64,000 bases of DNA from JALZAH01 sp051000755 (GTDB taxonomy: Bacteria; Actinomycetota; Acidimicrobiia; Acidimicrobiales; Palsa-688): NCBI GenBank assembly GCA_051000755.1, contig JBPCNZ010000136.1:10740-74739 (forward strand). The letters are read 5' to 3'. A program made the translations under genes and the position numbers. Shown here in pieces: positions 30,041 to 38,532 of the stretch (position 1 is its first letter; every line of letters starts with the position of its first letter). Under the pieces are notes generated by a model. That model searched no databases. It was not told the origin of the DNA and saw only the letters and a program-made list of their open reading frames with translations.

Positions 30041-30074
30041 GGGAGTGCTCAGTGCCGCACGGCTGAGCACTCCC
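30041..30074. terminator. Bidirectional terminator hairpin
   Basis: GGGAGTGCTCAG and CTGAGCACTCCC form a perfect 12-bp stem around a 10-base loop. It overlaps the last codons of the minus-strand gene ending at 30049 and follows the stop of the secreted-protein gene by 12 bp. It can therefore end both convergent transcripts. Confidence 0.75.
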
Positions 30075-30447
30075 GCTGCATCTTGGCGACCGTTTGCTGC
30101 GCCGCAGGCCCGTCGCCGCGGCCCGCGAGGATGGCATCGAGCTCACGGGTGAGGGCGTTGGCGTCGGCGCCGATCTGTTGTTGAGCGACGGTCCCCGGCC
30201 CACCCAGGCTGAGGGGCCCGAGCTCGCCGAGGAGGCGGCGATCGGCTTTGGTCAGGGCGGCCGTGTCGACGGAGGTGCCATTGGGAGGGTCGACCTCACC
30301 CTTCAGCGACGCCAACGAGGAGCACACCGCGACGGTCGACGATGCCGGCGTCGGTGGCGCGATCCCGCGGCAGCCGGCGCCTGCCCACGCGCCGACGATG
30401 ATGCCGCCCACCACCAGCCATGTCGGGGCCTGCCTCCGGGAAGCCAC
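30049..30447 (-). CDS. Probable small lipoprotein
   Basis: A 132-residue protein with an N-terminal hydrophobic stretch (TWLVVGGIIVGAWAGAGC) ending in a lipobox-like A-G-A-G-C, so Cys28 or so is a candidate lipidation site for Lgt. The mature part is a helical, charged domain with two conserved-looking Cys (VCSSLASL and MQRECSAV) that may be disulfide-bonded. The GTG at 30447 places the signal correctly; an upstream ATG at 30507 would overlap more of the divergent gene region. Function unknown. Confidence 0.55.
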   Translation of the reverse strand: MASRRQAPTWLVVGGIIVGAWAGAGCRGIAPPTPASSTVAVCSSLASLKGEVDPPNGTSVDTAALTKADRRLLGELGPLSLGGPGTVAQQQIGADANALTRELDAILAGRGDGPAAQQTVAKMQRECSAVRH

Positions 30448-30579
30448 GTTGGCCAGACGGTAGCCCGGGTGGGGTGCCCCGACACGGTGGGGCCCATCGA
30501 CCAACATGGAGAGGTGCCCGGCATCGACGGTCCCACCCAGCCCCTTCGGGTTGGGCAGCCCGCCGTCCAGCCCGGGACG

Positions 30580-31410
30580 ATGAGGGAACCTCCGGGTCGG
30601 ACGGGGCCGCCGAGGAAGGCCGGACCGCCCCGTTGGGGCAGGATCGCGGCCGTAGTCGTCGTGGTGGCCCTGGCCATCTGGGGCATCGACCGGCTGGTTT
30701 CCGGCGGCGGGAGCCCGGTGGCGATCGCCCCCCGGTGCACGGTGGCCACCGCCGCGGGGCAATTCACCATGACCCCCGAACAAGCCGCCAATGCTGCCAC
30801 CATCGCCGTCATTGGCCACCGACTCGGCCTCCCGGATCACGCGGTGACGATCGCTCTCGCGGCCGCCCTGCAGGAGTCCCGCCTGGTCAACTTGGCGAGC
30901 GGTGATCGCGACTCGGTGGGATTGTTCCAGCAGCGCCCGTCGGAGGGATGGGGCGCTCCCAGCCAGTTGCGCGACCCCGTCTATGCCACCACCGCTTTCT
31001 ACAACGCCCTGACCAAGCTTCCGAGCTGGGAGAGCCTGGCGGTCACCGAGGCGGCCCAGGCCGTCCAGCACAGTGCCGCACCCGAGGCCTACGCCGCCCA
31101 GGAGGCGGAGGCCCGCTCCCTCGCCATCGCCCTGACCGGCGAAGCACCCGCCGGCCTGGTCTGCCACTTCACACCCGCGGCTACCCCGGTGAAGGCCGCC
31201 TGGAGCGAAGCACTCGCCGACGAGGCCGGCTCGGTCCGGCCCGGTGACCAGGTATCGTCCGCCACCGGCTGGGTCCTCGCCGGATGGCTGGTGGCCCACG
31301 CCCAGGCGTTCGGGTTCACGACCGTGAGCTTCTCGGGCCGGACATGGACGCCGACCAGCGGGGCCTGGGGGCCAAGCGGCGCCTCCGACGGGACCGTGCA
31401 CGTGACCTGA
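30580..31410 (+). CDS. Membrane-anchored, lysozyme-like extracytoplasmic protein
   Basis: A 276-residue protein with a basic N-terminus, one membrane anchor (IAAVVVVVALAIWGIDRLV) and an exported domain. The central region reads ALAAALQESRLVNLASGDRDSVGLFQQRPSEGWGAPSQ, a pattern conserved in many actinobacterial proteins and reminiscent of lytic transglycosylases (Glu of QES, then GLFQQRP). Catalytic activity is inference. The C-terminal part (VSFSGRTWTPTSGAWGPSG) resembles an M15-like tail found in the same proteins. It is divergent from the lipoprotein gene. Confidence 0.7.
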   Translation: MREPPGRTGPPRKAGPPRWGRIAAVVVVVALAIWGIDRLVSGGGSPVAIAPRCTVATAAGQFTMTPEQAANAATIAVIGHRLGLPDHAVTIALAAALQESRLVNLASGDRDSVGLFQQRPSEGWGAPSQLRDPVYATTAFYNALTKLPSWESLAVTEAAQAVQHSAAPEAYAAQEAEARSLAIALTGEAPAGLVCHFTPAATPVKAAWSEALADEAGSVRPGDQVSSATGWVLAGWLVAHAQAFGFTTVSFSGRTWTPTSGAWGPSGASDGTVHVT

Positions 31411-31420
31411 GGACCCGACA

Positions 31421-32476
31421 TCAGGCGCCTAGGCGCTGGGCGGCGACGTCGACGGCCCGTCGGGCATCGTCGGTCAGGATCCTGACCACCTCGGCCGCGG
31501 GATGCTCCCGGGCCAAGGTGTGGGTCTGACCGGCCCACAGGTTGACAACGTCGCCGTCGTCGGCCGCCCGCCCCGCCTGGCGCAACGGAGCAGTCAGGAA
31601 GTGGACCTCGGGATAGGCGACCGGCGCGTCTCGGCCGTGGTCGTCCATGAACCGGTTGCGGATGCCGCGAGCCAGGCGCCCGGTGAAGGCCCGGGTCATC
31701 ATCGTCGGCGCCGCCCCCGCCAGGTTTCGGCGGTGCACCGGCGAAGTGCCCGCCTCCGGGCAGCGCAGAAAGGCGGTGCCGACCTGGGCGGCGGCGGCCC
31801 CCGCCCCGAGGGCGGCGGCGACCCCGGCGCCGGTCGTTATCCCACCGGCGGCGACGAGCGGTACATCCACGGCGACCGGGAGGAGTTGGAGCAGCGACAG
31901 CAGCGACAGGCCGTCGACGGCATCGTTGCCCGCGTCGTCGGCGAACGTGCTCCGGTGGCCGCCGGCCTCGATGCCCTGAGCGACGAGGACGTCGGCGCCG
32001 GCGGCCACGGCCTCGATGCCCTCGTCGGTGTCGGTCACCGTCACCCACACCTCGCTGCCGGCCAGGTGCAGTCCGGCGATCTCGTCGGCCGACGGGCAGC
32101 CGAACGTGAACGACACGACGGGGACCGGGGTGGCCGTCAACAGGTCCAGCTTGGCCTGCCAGCCATCGTCGTCGAACCGCGGGTCCCCCAACGTGGTGCC
32201 GGCCCGCGCCGCTTCGCCGGCCAGGCTGGCGGCGTAGGCGCCGAAGCGCTCCGGGGGAGTCGGCCGCCCGGGCACGAACAGATTGACGCCGATCGGGCGA
32301 GCGGTGAGCTGGGCCGTGGTCGCCAGCCGTTCGGCCACCGTTTCGGCGCTCAGATAGCCGGCGGCCACGAACCCGAGGCCCCCTTCTTCGCTCACCGCGG
32401 CGGCCAGCTGAGGGGTGGAGGGCCCCCCGGCCAGGGGGGCCAGGACTATGGGGCAGGGGAGCTCGTCGAGGATCAT
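31421..32476 (-). CDS. Nitronate monooxygenase
   Basis: A 351-residue FMN-dependent TIM-barrel enzyme of the NMO/2-nitropropane dioxygenase family, which oxidises nitronates such as propionate-3-nitronate. Seen: PIVLAPLAGGPSTPQLAAAV at the N-terminus, VSFTFGCPS, VAQGIEAGGHRSTF with the catalytic His, and LVAAGGITTGAGVAAALGAGAAAAQVGTAFL forming the phosphate site. The ATG at 32476 lies behind a GAGGAGGG ribosome site; longer frames run into the divergent HD gene. Likely a detoxification enzyme. Confidence 0.9.
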   Translation of the reverse strand: MILDELPCPIVLAPLAGGPSTPQLAAAVSEEGGLGFVAAGYLSAETVAERLATTAQLTARPIGVNLFVPGRPTPPERFGAYAASLAGEAARAGTTLGDPRFDDDGWQAKLDLLTATPVPVVSFTFGCPSADEIAGLHLAGSEVWVTVTDTDEGIEAVAAGADVLVAQGIEAGGHRSTFADDAGNDAVDGLSLLSLLQLLPVAVDVPLVAAGGITTGAGVAAALGAGAAAAQVGTAFLRCPEAGTSPVHRRNLAGAAPTMMTRAFTGRLARGIRNRFMDDHGRDAPVAYPEVHFLTAPLRQAGRAADDGDVVNLWAGQTHTLAREHPAAEVVRILTDDARRAVDVAAQRLGA

Positions 32477-32562
32477 GGGTCCCTCCTCAGGGTGGCGCCG
32501 GGGACCGTAGTGACCCGGGCGGTAGGGTTGTAGCAGCCTGAAGAACAAAGCACGGAGGAAAG

Positions 32563-33123
32563 ATGACGACCACACCGGTGAGGCAGACCACGTTCCGTTC
32601 CTTCGAGGAATCGACGGCCGAGGACTGGGCGATCATCGCTCCGCAGCTCAACGTCACCCAGAGCCTGGTGGCCGACCACCTCCTCGAGCAGCTCGGCTAT
32701 CTGCGCAACGACCACGGCGGCTTCCCCGTCGACCGCCTCGAGCACTCGCTGCAGACGGCTACGAGGGCGCAGCGCGACGGGCGCGACGACGAGTACGTGC
32801 TCTGCGCCTTGGTCCACGATGTCGGCGACACCCTCGCGCCGTTCAACCACCCGGCCATCGGCGCGGCCATCCTCAAGCCCTTCGTGTCCGAGGCCAACCA
32901 CTGGATGGTCGAGCACCACGGCATCTTCCAGGGGTACTACTTCTGGCAGCACATCGGCCTGGACCGCAACACCCGCGAACAGTACCGGGACTCGCCGTAC
33001 TGGGAGTACACCGAGGAGTTCTGTGCCAAGTACGACCAGACCGCCTTCGACGCCGACTACCGCAGCGAGCCGCTCGAGCATTTCGAGCCGATCGTGCGGG
33101 CTTTCCTCACCTCCGGCAGCTGA
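32563..33123 (+). CDS. HD-domain protein (PhnZ/MIOX-like metal oxygenase superfamily)
   Basis: A 186-residue single-domain HD protein. Metal ligands are His in LEHSLQTA, the HD pair in LCALVHDVGDTLAP, and His residues in NHPAIGAAIL and WMVEHHGIFQGYYFW. This arrangement resembles inositol oxygenase/PhnZ-type diiron HD oxygenases more than phosphohydrolases, but the reaction cannot be assigned. It is divergent from the nitronate monooxygenase gene across 86 bp; both may be oxidative catabolism genes. The ATG follows GGAGGAAAG. Confidence 0.8.
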   Translation: MTTTPVRQTTFRSFEESTAEDWAIIAPQLNVTQSLVADHLLEQLGYLRNDHGGFPVDRLEHSLQTATRAQRDGRDDEYVLCALVHDVGDTLAPFNHPAIGAAILKPFVSEANHWMVEHHGIFQGYYFWQHIGLDRNTREQYRDSPYWEYTEEFCAKYDQTAFDADYRSEPLEHFEPIVRAFLTSGS

Positions 33124-33147
33124 GCCGGGCCGAGCGACCAGGATTTC

Positions 33148-36102
33148 TCAAACGGGGCGGCGGTCGTTGCGCCTCGAGTACCGCCGGTAGGCGTCGATGG
33201 TGTCGGGGTGCAACTGGTCGTAGTCACCCTCCAGGTCGAGGCGGCGATCCATCTCGACGAGGATCCGCTCGATGTCCTGCGCCTCGCCGAGGGCCATGAG
33301 CCGGACCCAGAGCCGTTCGGCGTAGGGGCCGGCCAGGAGCCCCTGGTTGGCCGCCCACCGGGCCGCCACCGGATCGCCGTGTTCGAGGAACAGCTCGGCG
33401 GCGAGGTCGGCGGCATCGACGATCTCGGCCTCCATGTGGTGCAGGTGGCCCTCGAGGTGCAGCCAGCCGTAACCCGGTCCCGCCCCGACATCGGCGAAGG
33501 GACGACCCCGCACCAGCTCCAGGGCCTGGCGCAGCGGTCGCACGGAGCGGCTCCGCCGGCCGTGGGCGTGCAGGGCGCAGAACTGCTGCCAGTCCGAGCC
33601 GACCCGGTCGGTGATGCGGTAGCGCTTGTCGGGGCCCTGGCCCTGGGCGTGGGGCATGCGTGCCGGTCCGCCCAGGGCGGTGCGCGCCGACGACACCACG
33701 GGATCGCGGGTCGTGGCCTTGATGAGGTGGCGCTCGGGCCAGATGGCCTCGTCCAGCTGGTGCTCGGCCACGCCTCGCGGGTGCATGGCCAGATACACCG
33801 TCACCTCCCGGGCATGCGGTCGGCGGAACTCCCCAATACCGCCGATCTCGATGGGCCCGAGGACCTGGACCACCACCTCCGCGTCCGGCATCGAGCCGGG
33901 CCCGGGAGGGAGCTCCCTCTCCGCATCGGACGCGGGGCGCGCTGGGCCGGGCACCGGGGCGGGCGGTGCGCCCCGTTCTCCGCTGATGAGGTCCCGGTAG
34001 GGCGGGCGGTCCGGACCCGCGCCCGAACCGGACAGGGCCACGCTGAGGATCTGGTTGACGGCGGTGAGTTCCGGACCGGGCAGGACCGACGGGGTCACGG
34101 TGATACCGAGGTCGGGGACGGGGAAGGGAATGGTCTCGGTCCTCAGCATGCGGGGGGCGGCGATGTCGCCGGCGACCAGGGCGGCGATGGCGGTGTCGGC
34201 GCGGCAGACCTCGGCCAGCACCGCTACCTCGTCGGTCGACGGCGGGTTGGGAGCCACGATGATCGTCGGGCCCAGCCCGTCACCACCGGCTTTCAGCCTC
34301 CCAGCGGCGACGTGGGCGGCCCCGCTGGCCCGCAGCCGGGAGGCGGATGCGGCGGCCAGCGAGCGCAATTCGTCGCTGATGTCGGCGACGGACGCGGCCA
34401 CCCGCATGTGGGCCTGGGACGCGGCGAGGAGGTGGCCGAACCCGATCAGGATGACGTCGGCGGCCCGGGCCCACGGCAGACCGGTGAGGGCGAGGGCGGC
34501 CCCGTGGATCAGGCCGGCGGACTCCTCCGGGGTTCCCGTGACCGCCGTCACCGCCGAGGCCTCGAGATTGATGAGCACTTCCGCGCCCGTCACCGTCTCC
34601 CGGCCGATGGGGACCAGCCCGGGAAGCAGCTCCGGTTGTCCGGGAGGAGCGCCCGACGGGAGGTCGGCGGTCTCCATCCGCCAGTGGCGACCGCCGACCG
34701 CTGCCCGCCAGGGCGGTGGGGGAACGGTCGGGTGGGCCAGCACCACCTCGACGGTGTCCGCGGCGGCGAGCAGTCCGCAGATCACCGGAGGGGACTGGCC
34801 AGCGCGAACGAGATCGGAGGCCAGGGCGGCGATGGCCCGATGGGTGGCGACGACGAGGCTGTCGTTCCTCCCCTGGCGGAGTGCGAGCTCGGTCCGGCGC
34901 AGGGCCAGCTCGGGCAGGGGAGGGCGTTGGTTGGCGCGGGCATGGCCAGCCTGGCGGGACCGGCGGACACTGATCACGTTGAACGCGGCGCTGGCCAGGA
35001 ACCCGGCGCCGAGCAGCAGCTCGGAGAGGGGGACGGTCGGGGACCGGCCTGCGGGGACCGGAGTCGCCGCCGCCTGGACACGGGCGGCGTCGGCGCCTGC
35101 AGGCACCGGGCCGGCGCCGGCGGCCACGGCGCCGGTGGCGACTGGGCCCGTGGTCACGGAGCCCGTGGCCACGGAGCCGGTGGCCACGGAGCCGGTGGCG
35201 ACTGGGCCGGTGGCGACCGAGCCGGTCCACACCGTCGTCGCCGGGGTCGTGACGGGAGCGGCGGAGGGAGGTGACGTGACTGCGGGCGCAGCTGGGGGTG
35301 GGAACGGGGCCGGCGGGAGGCCGGTGGCGTCGGGCGGGAGGCCGGTGGCGTCGGGCGGGAGGAGAAGGACCTGGCCCGGGTAGATGATCCGGGCGGTGGT
35401 GTCGATCGCCGCCGCCCCGGGACCGTCGTCCTCGTCGCCGCCCTCGATGAGGCTGGCCCCGTGGTCATCGCGGATCTCCCGCCACCGCAGCCCATTCCCG
35501 AGGTGATGTTCGGCGATTGCCCACGGTGAGTCGTAGCGGACGACGGTGTAGCGCACCCAGGGCGGTGGTGCGGGGGTGACCGCCGCCGCCCGCCGGACGG
35601 AGAGCCCGGAGCCGGTGTCGGCGGGCACCGGGGGGCCTGATCCGGGCGGGGCTGGGCTCGATCCGGTCTGGACGGAGGCGATGGGCGGGACGGCGGTGAC
35701 GGGCGGCGGCGTCCCGGGCCCAGCGCCAATCAGCGCCGCCGGCGCGGGCCGGTTGGACAGGGCCAGAACGACAGCCAGGACCAGGCTGCCGGCCACTCCT
35801 TGGAGCCCAGGGATGCGCAGCCCCCGCCGGGTCGCCGCCGGCCCCGGTCGATGACGGACTACTGCGACCGCCTCGATGGCCACCGCCACGCAGAACAGCA
35901 ACCACACCGCCCACGCAAGGACAGCCACCACCCGGAGGACATCGTGATCGGTGACGGGCCGATCGAGGGCTCGGACCACCTCAGCCCAGGAGGGGATGCC
36001 GGTGGGCGGGCCCCCGTCGAGGGCGGTGACGATCACCGGGATGCCGACGACCGTGGCCAGGAGGCCGGCGGCCGCCGCCAGGCCCCGGCCCCGCCCCCTC
36101 AC
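33148..36102 (-). CDS. Membrane LysM-BTAD regulator-like protein of the tad operon
   Basis: A 984-residue protein. Three N-terminal membrane helices (AAAGLLATVVGIPVIVTAL, VVAVLAWAVWLLFCVAVAIEAV, GVAGSLVLAVVLALS) precede a LysM-like domain (VRYDSPWAIAEHHLG to YPGQVLLLP), a Thr/Val/Ala repeat with a five-residue period, another hydrophobic segment, and a C-terminal transcriptional-activator (BTAD) domain with QVLGPIEIGGIGEFRRPHARE and a TPR-like helical end. Such proteins lie at the end of actinobacterial tad loci and may link pilus assembly to regulation; the role is inferred. The GTG start overlaps the preceding pseudopilin gene by 4 bp. Confidence 0.85.
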   Translation of the reverse strand: MRGRGRGLAAAAGLLATVVGIPVIVTALDGGPPTGIPSWAEVVRALDRPVTDHDVLRVVAVLAWAVWLLFCVAVAIEAVAVVRHRPGPAATRRGLRIPGLQGVAGSLVLAVVLALSNRPAPAALIGAGPGTPPPVTAVPPIASVQTGSSPAPPGSGPPVPADTGSGLSVRRAAAVTPAPPPWVRYTVVRYDSPWAIAEHHLGNGLRWREIRDDHGASLIEGGDEDDGPGAAAIDTTARIIYPGQVLLLPPDATGLPPDATGLPPAPFPPPAAPAVTSPPSAAPVTTPATTVWTGSVATGPVATGSVATGSVATGSVTTGPVATGAVAAGAGPVPAGADAARVQAAATPVPAGRSPTVPLSELLLGAGFLASAAFNVISVRRSRQAGHARANQRPPLPELALRRTELALRQGRNDSLVVATHRAIAALASDLVRAGQSPPVICGLLAAADTVEVVLAHPTVPPPPWRAAVGGRHWRMETADLPSGAPPGQPELLPGLVPIGRETVTGAEVLINLEASAVTAVTGTPEESAGLIHGAALALTGLPWARAADVILIGFGHLLAASQAHMRVAASVADISDELRSLAAASASRLRASGAAHVAAGRLKAGGDGLGPTIIVAPNPPSTDEVAVLAEVCRADTAIAALVAGDIAAPRMLRTETIPFPVPDLGITVTPSVLPGPELTAVNQILSVALSGSGAGPDRPPYRDLISGERGAPPAPVPGPARPASDAERELPPGPGSMPDAEVVVQVLGPIEIGGIGEFRRPHAREVTVYLAMHPRGVAEHQLDEAIWPERHLIKATTRDPVVSSARTALGGPARMPHAQGQGPDKRYRITDRVGSDWQQFCALHAHGRRSRSVRPLRQALELVRGRPFADVGAGPGYGWLHLEGHLHHMEAEIVDAADLAAELFLEHGDPVAARWAANQGLLAGPYAERLWVRLMALGEAQDIERILVEMDRRLDLEGDYDQLHPDTIDAYRRYSRRNDRRPV
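35130..35235. repeat. 15-bp in-frame tandem repeat in the LysM-BTAD gene
   Basis: About seven to eight copies of a degenerate 15-bp unit encode the pentapeptide V-(A/T)-T-G-(S/P/A) in tandem on the minus strand. The copies differ by synonymous and Ser/Pro changes. They lie in the linker between the LysM and second hydrophobic segments. Such an array can vary in copy number by slippage without shifting frame. Confidence 0.7.
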
Positions 36103-36527
36103 GGGCCCGCTCTCGCGCCGCCCACCAGGGCGGTGGCTGACGCTGTACCGGTCACGGGCTTGGACCGGAGCCCGACGATGGAGAGGATCTGCATCCTTTC
36201 CGTGAAGCTGACCGTCACCGTCACCCGGTCCCCGGCGACGGTGACCTGGCCGTCGTGGCCGTAAGCGGTGAGATAGCGCTCGGCCGCCTGTCGGGCCGCG
36301 ACGGGGTCAACGGTCACCGCCGCCGAGGTCCGCTCGGTAGCGGCGACAGCTTCAGCGCCGGCCCGGGCTGCCCCTTCCGCTTCGGCGTCCGCCTCCCGGT
36401 GGCCGGCGATGATGGCTCCACCGTCGAAGACCAGGCCGGCGACGACGACGAGGGCGGCGAAGACACCGACGACGAAGACCGTGACCGACCCCCGATCGTC
36501 ATCGCCCGACAGGCGCAGGAAGGTCAT
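36099..36527 (-). CDS. TadG-like pilus assembly protein
   Basis: A 142-residue protein with a single N-terminal helix (RGSVTVFVVGVFAALVVVAGLVFDGGAIIAGHREAD) typical of TadG-type minor pseudopilin/anchor proteins, and a short exported domain. The ATG at 36527 overlaps the TGA of the upstream gene (ATGA) and its own stop overlaps the start of the LysM-BTAD gene, so translation is coupled on both sides. It is much shorter than classical TadG (over 400 residues), as is usual in actinobacterial tad loci. Confidence 0.75.
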   Translation of the reverse strand: MTFLRLSGDDDRGSVTVFVVGVFAALVVVAGLVFDGGAIIAGHREADAEAEGAARAGAEAVAATERTSAAVTVDPVAARQAAERYLTAYGHDGQVTVAGDRVTVTVSFTERMQILSIVGLRSKPVTGTASATALVGGARAGP

Positions 36528-37006
36528 GAACCGCGGAAGATCAAAACCAAACAAGCGCACCGCTGGTCGCGCATGTGGGGTTCGGCGTCGATCTGGACTG
36601 GCTCGACGTAGGTGTCCACGACGGAGGTGGACGTGGCGGTCACCGTCCTGGTCCCGGGAACCTTGAGGAGGACCAGGTCGCCCAGGGGTACGTGACAGCT
36701 GACGGTGACGGTCACGGTGCCCCCGGGGTGAAGAGTGCTGGTGTCGACGGCGACGACCCGGTTGGCGCAGTCGAGCCCGCTGAGGTCCTGGTTGGCCATG
36801 GCGGTGCCCTGCCGGGTCGCGTCGGACCCGGACCGGTAGTAGAGGGAGGCCTGGCGGGCCGCGTCGCGTGCTGCCTCGTCGACCTGATTGCGGGCCGACG
36901 AAAACCGGCCGAGGGCGACGACGAAGAGCATGATGATCACGAGGGGCACGGTGAGCAGGACCAGCTCGACCGACATCGAGCCGCGTTCGTCCCCTTCGGC
37001 TGTCAT
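36524..37006 (-). CDS. TadE/TadF-like minor pseudopilin
   Basis: A 160-residue protein with the TadE-like signature (ERGSMSVELVLLTVPLVIIMLFVVALGRFSSARNQVDEAARDAAR): a short hydrophilic leader, a Glu at the +5-like position, then a hydrophobic helix. The exported part contains two Cys (GLDCANRV and VTVSCHVPL) and a C-terminal RDQRCACLVL. The ATG overlaps the stop of the upstream tadE by 4 bp. It should be processed by a TadV-type prepilin peptidase, which is not in the window. Confidence 0.8.
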   Translation of the reverse strand: MTAEGDERGSMSVELVLLTVPLVIIMLFVVALGRFSSARNQVDEAARDAARQASLYYRSGSDATRQGTAMANQDLSGLDCANRVVAVDTSTLHPGGTVTVTVSCHVPLGDLVLLKVPGTRTVTATSTSVVDTYVEPVQIDAEPHMRDQRCACLVLIFRGS

Positions 37007-37407
37007 GGCCCCGGCGGCGGTCTGAACGCCTCCACCGGTGCGGTCGCCGTCTCGTGGATGGGCAGGCGGAGGATGGGTACCACGGTCAATGCCGTGCCGG
37101 CCACGGTCATCCGGGCCAGGGCCGCGTCGCGGAACGGCGTGACCGTCGTTCCCCGGATCAGGCTCCGGCCGTTGTCGTCGAGGACGGCGTTGGCCTGGGC
37201 CTGGCCGGCGCCGGCGGTGGCCCCGTAGGCGCTCGCCGTCTTGACCCCCTGTTGGGCGGCGGCCCGGGCGATGTCGGCGGCGTGGTACCAGACGCCGAAC
37301 TGGATGATCAGGAGCACGACGAGCAGGGTGACGGGAAACAAGATCACCATCTCGATGGCGCTCGAACCTTCTTCGTCGTCCCTGGCCCGACGCCACCGGC
37401 CCGACAT
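37003..37407 (-). CDS. tadE: TadE-like minor pseudopilin
   Basis: A 134-residue protein with the TadE signature EEGSSAIEMVILFPVTLLVVLLIIQFGVWYHAADIARAAAQQGVKTA. The ATG at 37407 is chosen because a GGAGG lies eight bases upstream and it starts just after the flp stop; an ATG nine codons earlier would overlap flp. It belongs to the tad operon and probably initiates or caps the pilus with the other minor pilins. Confidence 0.85.
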   Translation of the reverse strand: MSGRWRRARDDEEGSSAIEMVILFPVTLLVVLLIIQFGVWYHAADIARAAAQQGVKTASAYGATAGAGQAQANAVLDDNGRSLIRGTTVTPFRDAALARMTVAGTALTVVPILRLPIHETATAPVEAFRPPPGP

Positions 37408-37411
37408 CGGA

Positions 37412-37612
37412 TCAGCCTCCGAGGTTGATGCCATTGGCTTTGGCCGTCACCTTGGAGACGATGATGGCGCCGACGGCGATGGCCAGGCCGGCCAGCACGG
37501 CCACGATGATCACCCATTCGACGATGCTCGCCCCCCGCTCGGAGTCGCCTCCCGGGGCGACGCGGGCACGGAGCCACGTGATCAGGGCTTGGACTTCCGC
37601 AGGGATCCTCAT
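37412..37612 (-). CDS. flp: Flp-type (type IVb) major pilin
   Basis: A 66-residue prepilin: a polar leader, then ERGASIVEWVIIVAVLAGLAIAVGAIIV, with the Glu inside the helix start (V-E-W) that is conserved in Flp pilins, and a very short C-terminal tail (AKANGINLGG). It is the likely structural subunit of the pilus fibre. It lies four bases upstream of tadE and 35 bases after tadC; that gap could hold a secondary promoter or processing site for extra pilin expression. Confidence 0.9.
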   Translation of the reverse strand: MRIPAEVQALITWLRARVAPGGDSERGASIVEWVIIVAVLAGLAIAVGAIIVSKVTAKANGINLGG

Positions 37613-37647
37613 GGCACAGACAGGTCCTTTCGCGGTTGGGCCGAGCG

Positions 37648-38532
37648 TCACAGCCCGGTCATGATTCGATCGACGGCGGGATAGCCGATGAAGACGATGA
37701 ACGACAGGACGAGCAGGACGATCGGCACCGCCATCCGCTCGTTGGCCGAATTCGCTGCCTCTTCGACGTCCGACAGCCCCCGGTGGCGCAGGGTCTGCGC
37801 CTTGGCGGCCAGCGATGTGCGAACGCGCGCCCCGATGTCGCCGGCCAGGCCGACAGCCGCGGCCAGCTCCCGCAGCTCGGCCACGCCGATGTCGGCACCG
37901 AGGCGGTCCAGGCCGGCCCACGGGGTCTCCCCGGTGATCTTGGCCCGGTACAGGGCATGGCGGATCTCCCGGAAGGCATCACCGTCGCCGGTGTCCGCCG
38001 CCGTCTCCAGGGCGCCCTCGACCCCCTTGCCGGCGGCGATGTTGATGCCGACCAGGTTGAAGAAAGCCCCCAGCGCGTGTTTGAAGCTCCGCCGCCGCTT
38101 CTCGGCCTCGCGGTGCAGGGCGGCGGTGGGCAGCAGCGCCCCGCCCACGGCAAAGCAAAGAGCCACGCCTGCGGGTAGGGGCAGGGGCACGGCCGTACCC
38201 GACAGGGCGAGCAGGCCTGCCGTCGCAGGCGGGACGAGTCCCAGTTCGAGAGCGGTCAGCATGCTCCGGGCCAGGTGCGCGTCGGTCGTCCGGCCGAGGG
38301 CCCGGAGGTCGGTTCGCACCGAAGCGGTGAGCACCCGCTCCAGGCCGACCGCCTGTCCCAGGGCCACGAGGACCCGGTCCCCGGCGGTGTCGGCCGGCAG
38401 GAGGGTCCGGGGGGTGGAGATGCGGGTGAGGGCGTCGGCCAGCACCGGCTGCGGCCGCCGGACACTGGCGGCCACCAGGACCAGCCCCACCCCGATGCCG
38501 GCGCCCAGGACGAGCAGGAGCGGGAGGGTCAT
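37648..38532 (-). CDS. tadC: Tad pilus inner-membrane platform protein TadC
   Basis: A 294-residue type II secretion F-family membrane protein. An N-terminal helix (LPLLLVLGAGIGVGLVLVAASV), a central hydrophobic pair and a C-terminal helix (AVPIVLLVLSFIVFIGYPAVDRI) flank the cytoplasmic helical domain with FFNLVGINIAAGKGVEGALETAA. It pairs with TadB to form the assembly platform under the TadA ATPase. The start overlaps the tadB stop by 4 bp. Confidence 0.88.
   Translation of the reverse strand: MTLPLLLVLGAGIGVGLVLVAASVRRPQPVLADALTRISTPRTLLPADTAGDRVLVALGQAVGLERVLTASVRTDLRALGRTTDAHLARSMLTALELGLVPPATAGLLALSGTAVPLPLPAGVALCFAVGGALLPTAALHREAEKRRRSFKHALGAFFNLVGINIAAGKGVEGALETAADTGDGDAFREIRHALYRAKITGETPWAGLDRLGADIGVAELRELAAAVGLAGDIGARVRTSLAAKAQTLRHRGLSDVEEAANSANERMAVPIVLLVLSFIVFIGYPAVDRIMTGL

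Noticed and set aside
33208..35274. 688-residue plus-strand ORF opposite the LysM-BTAD gene
   Set aside because: Low-complexity Gly/Arg/His antisense frame; the minus-strand gene is supported by domains and operon overlaps.
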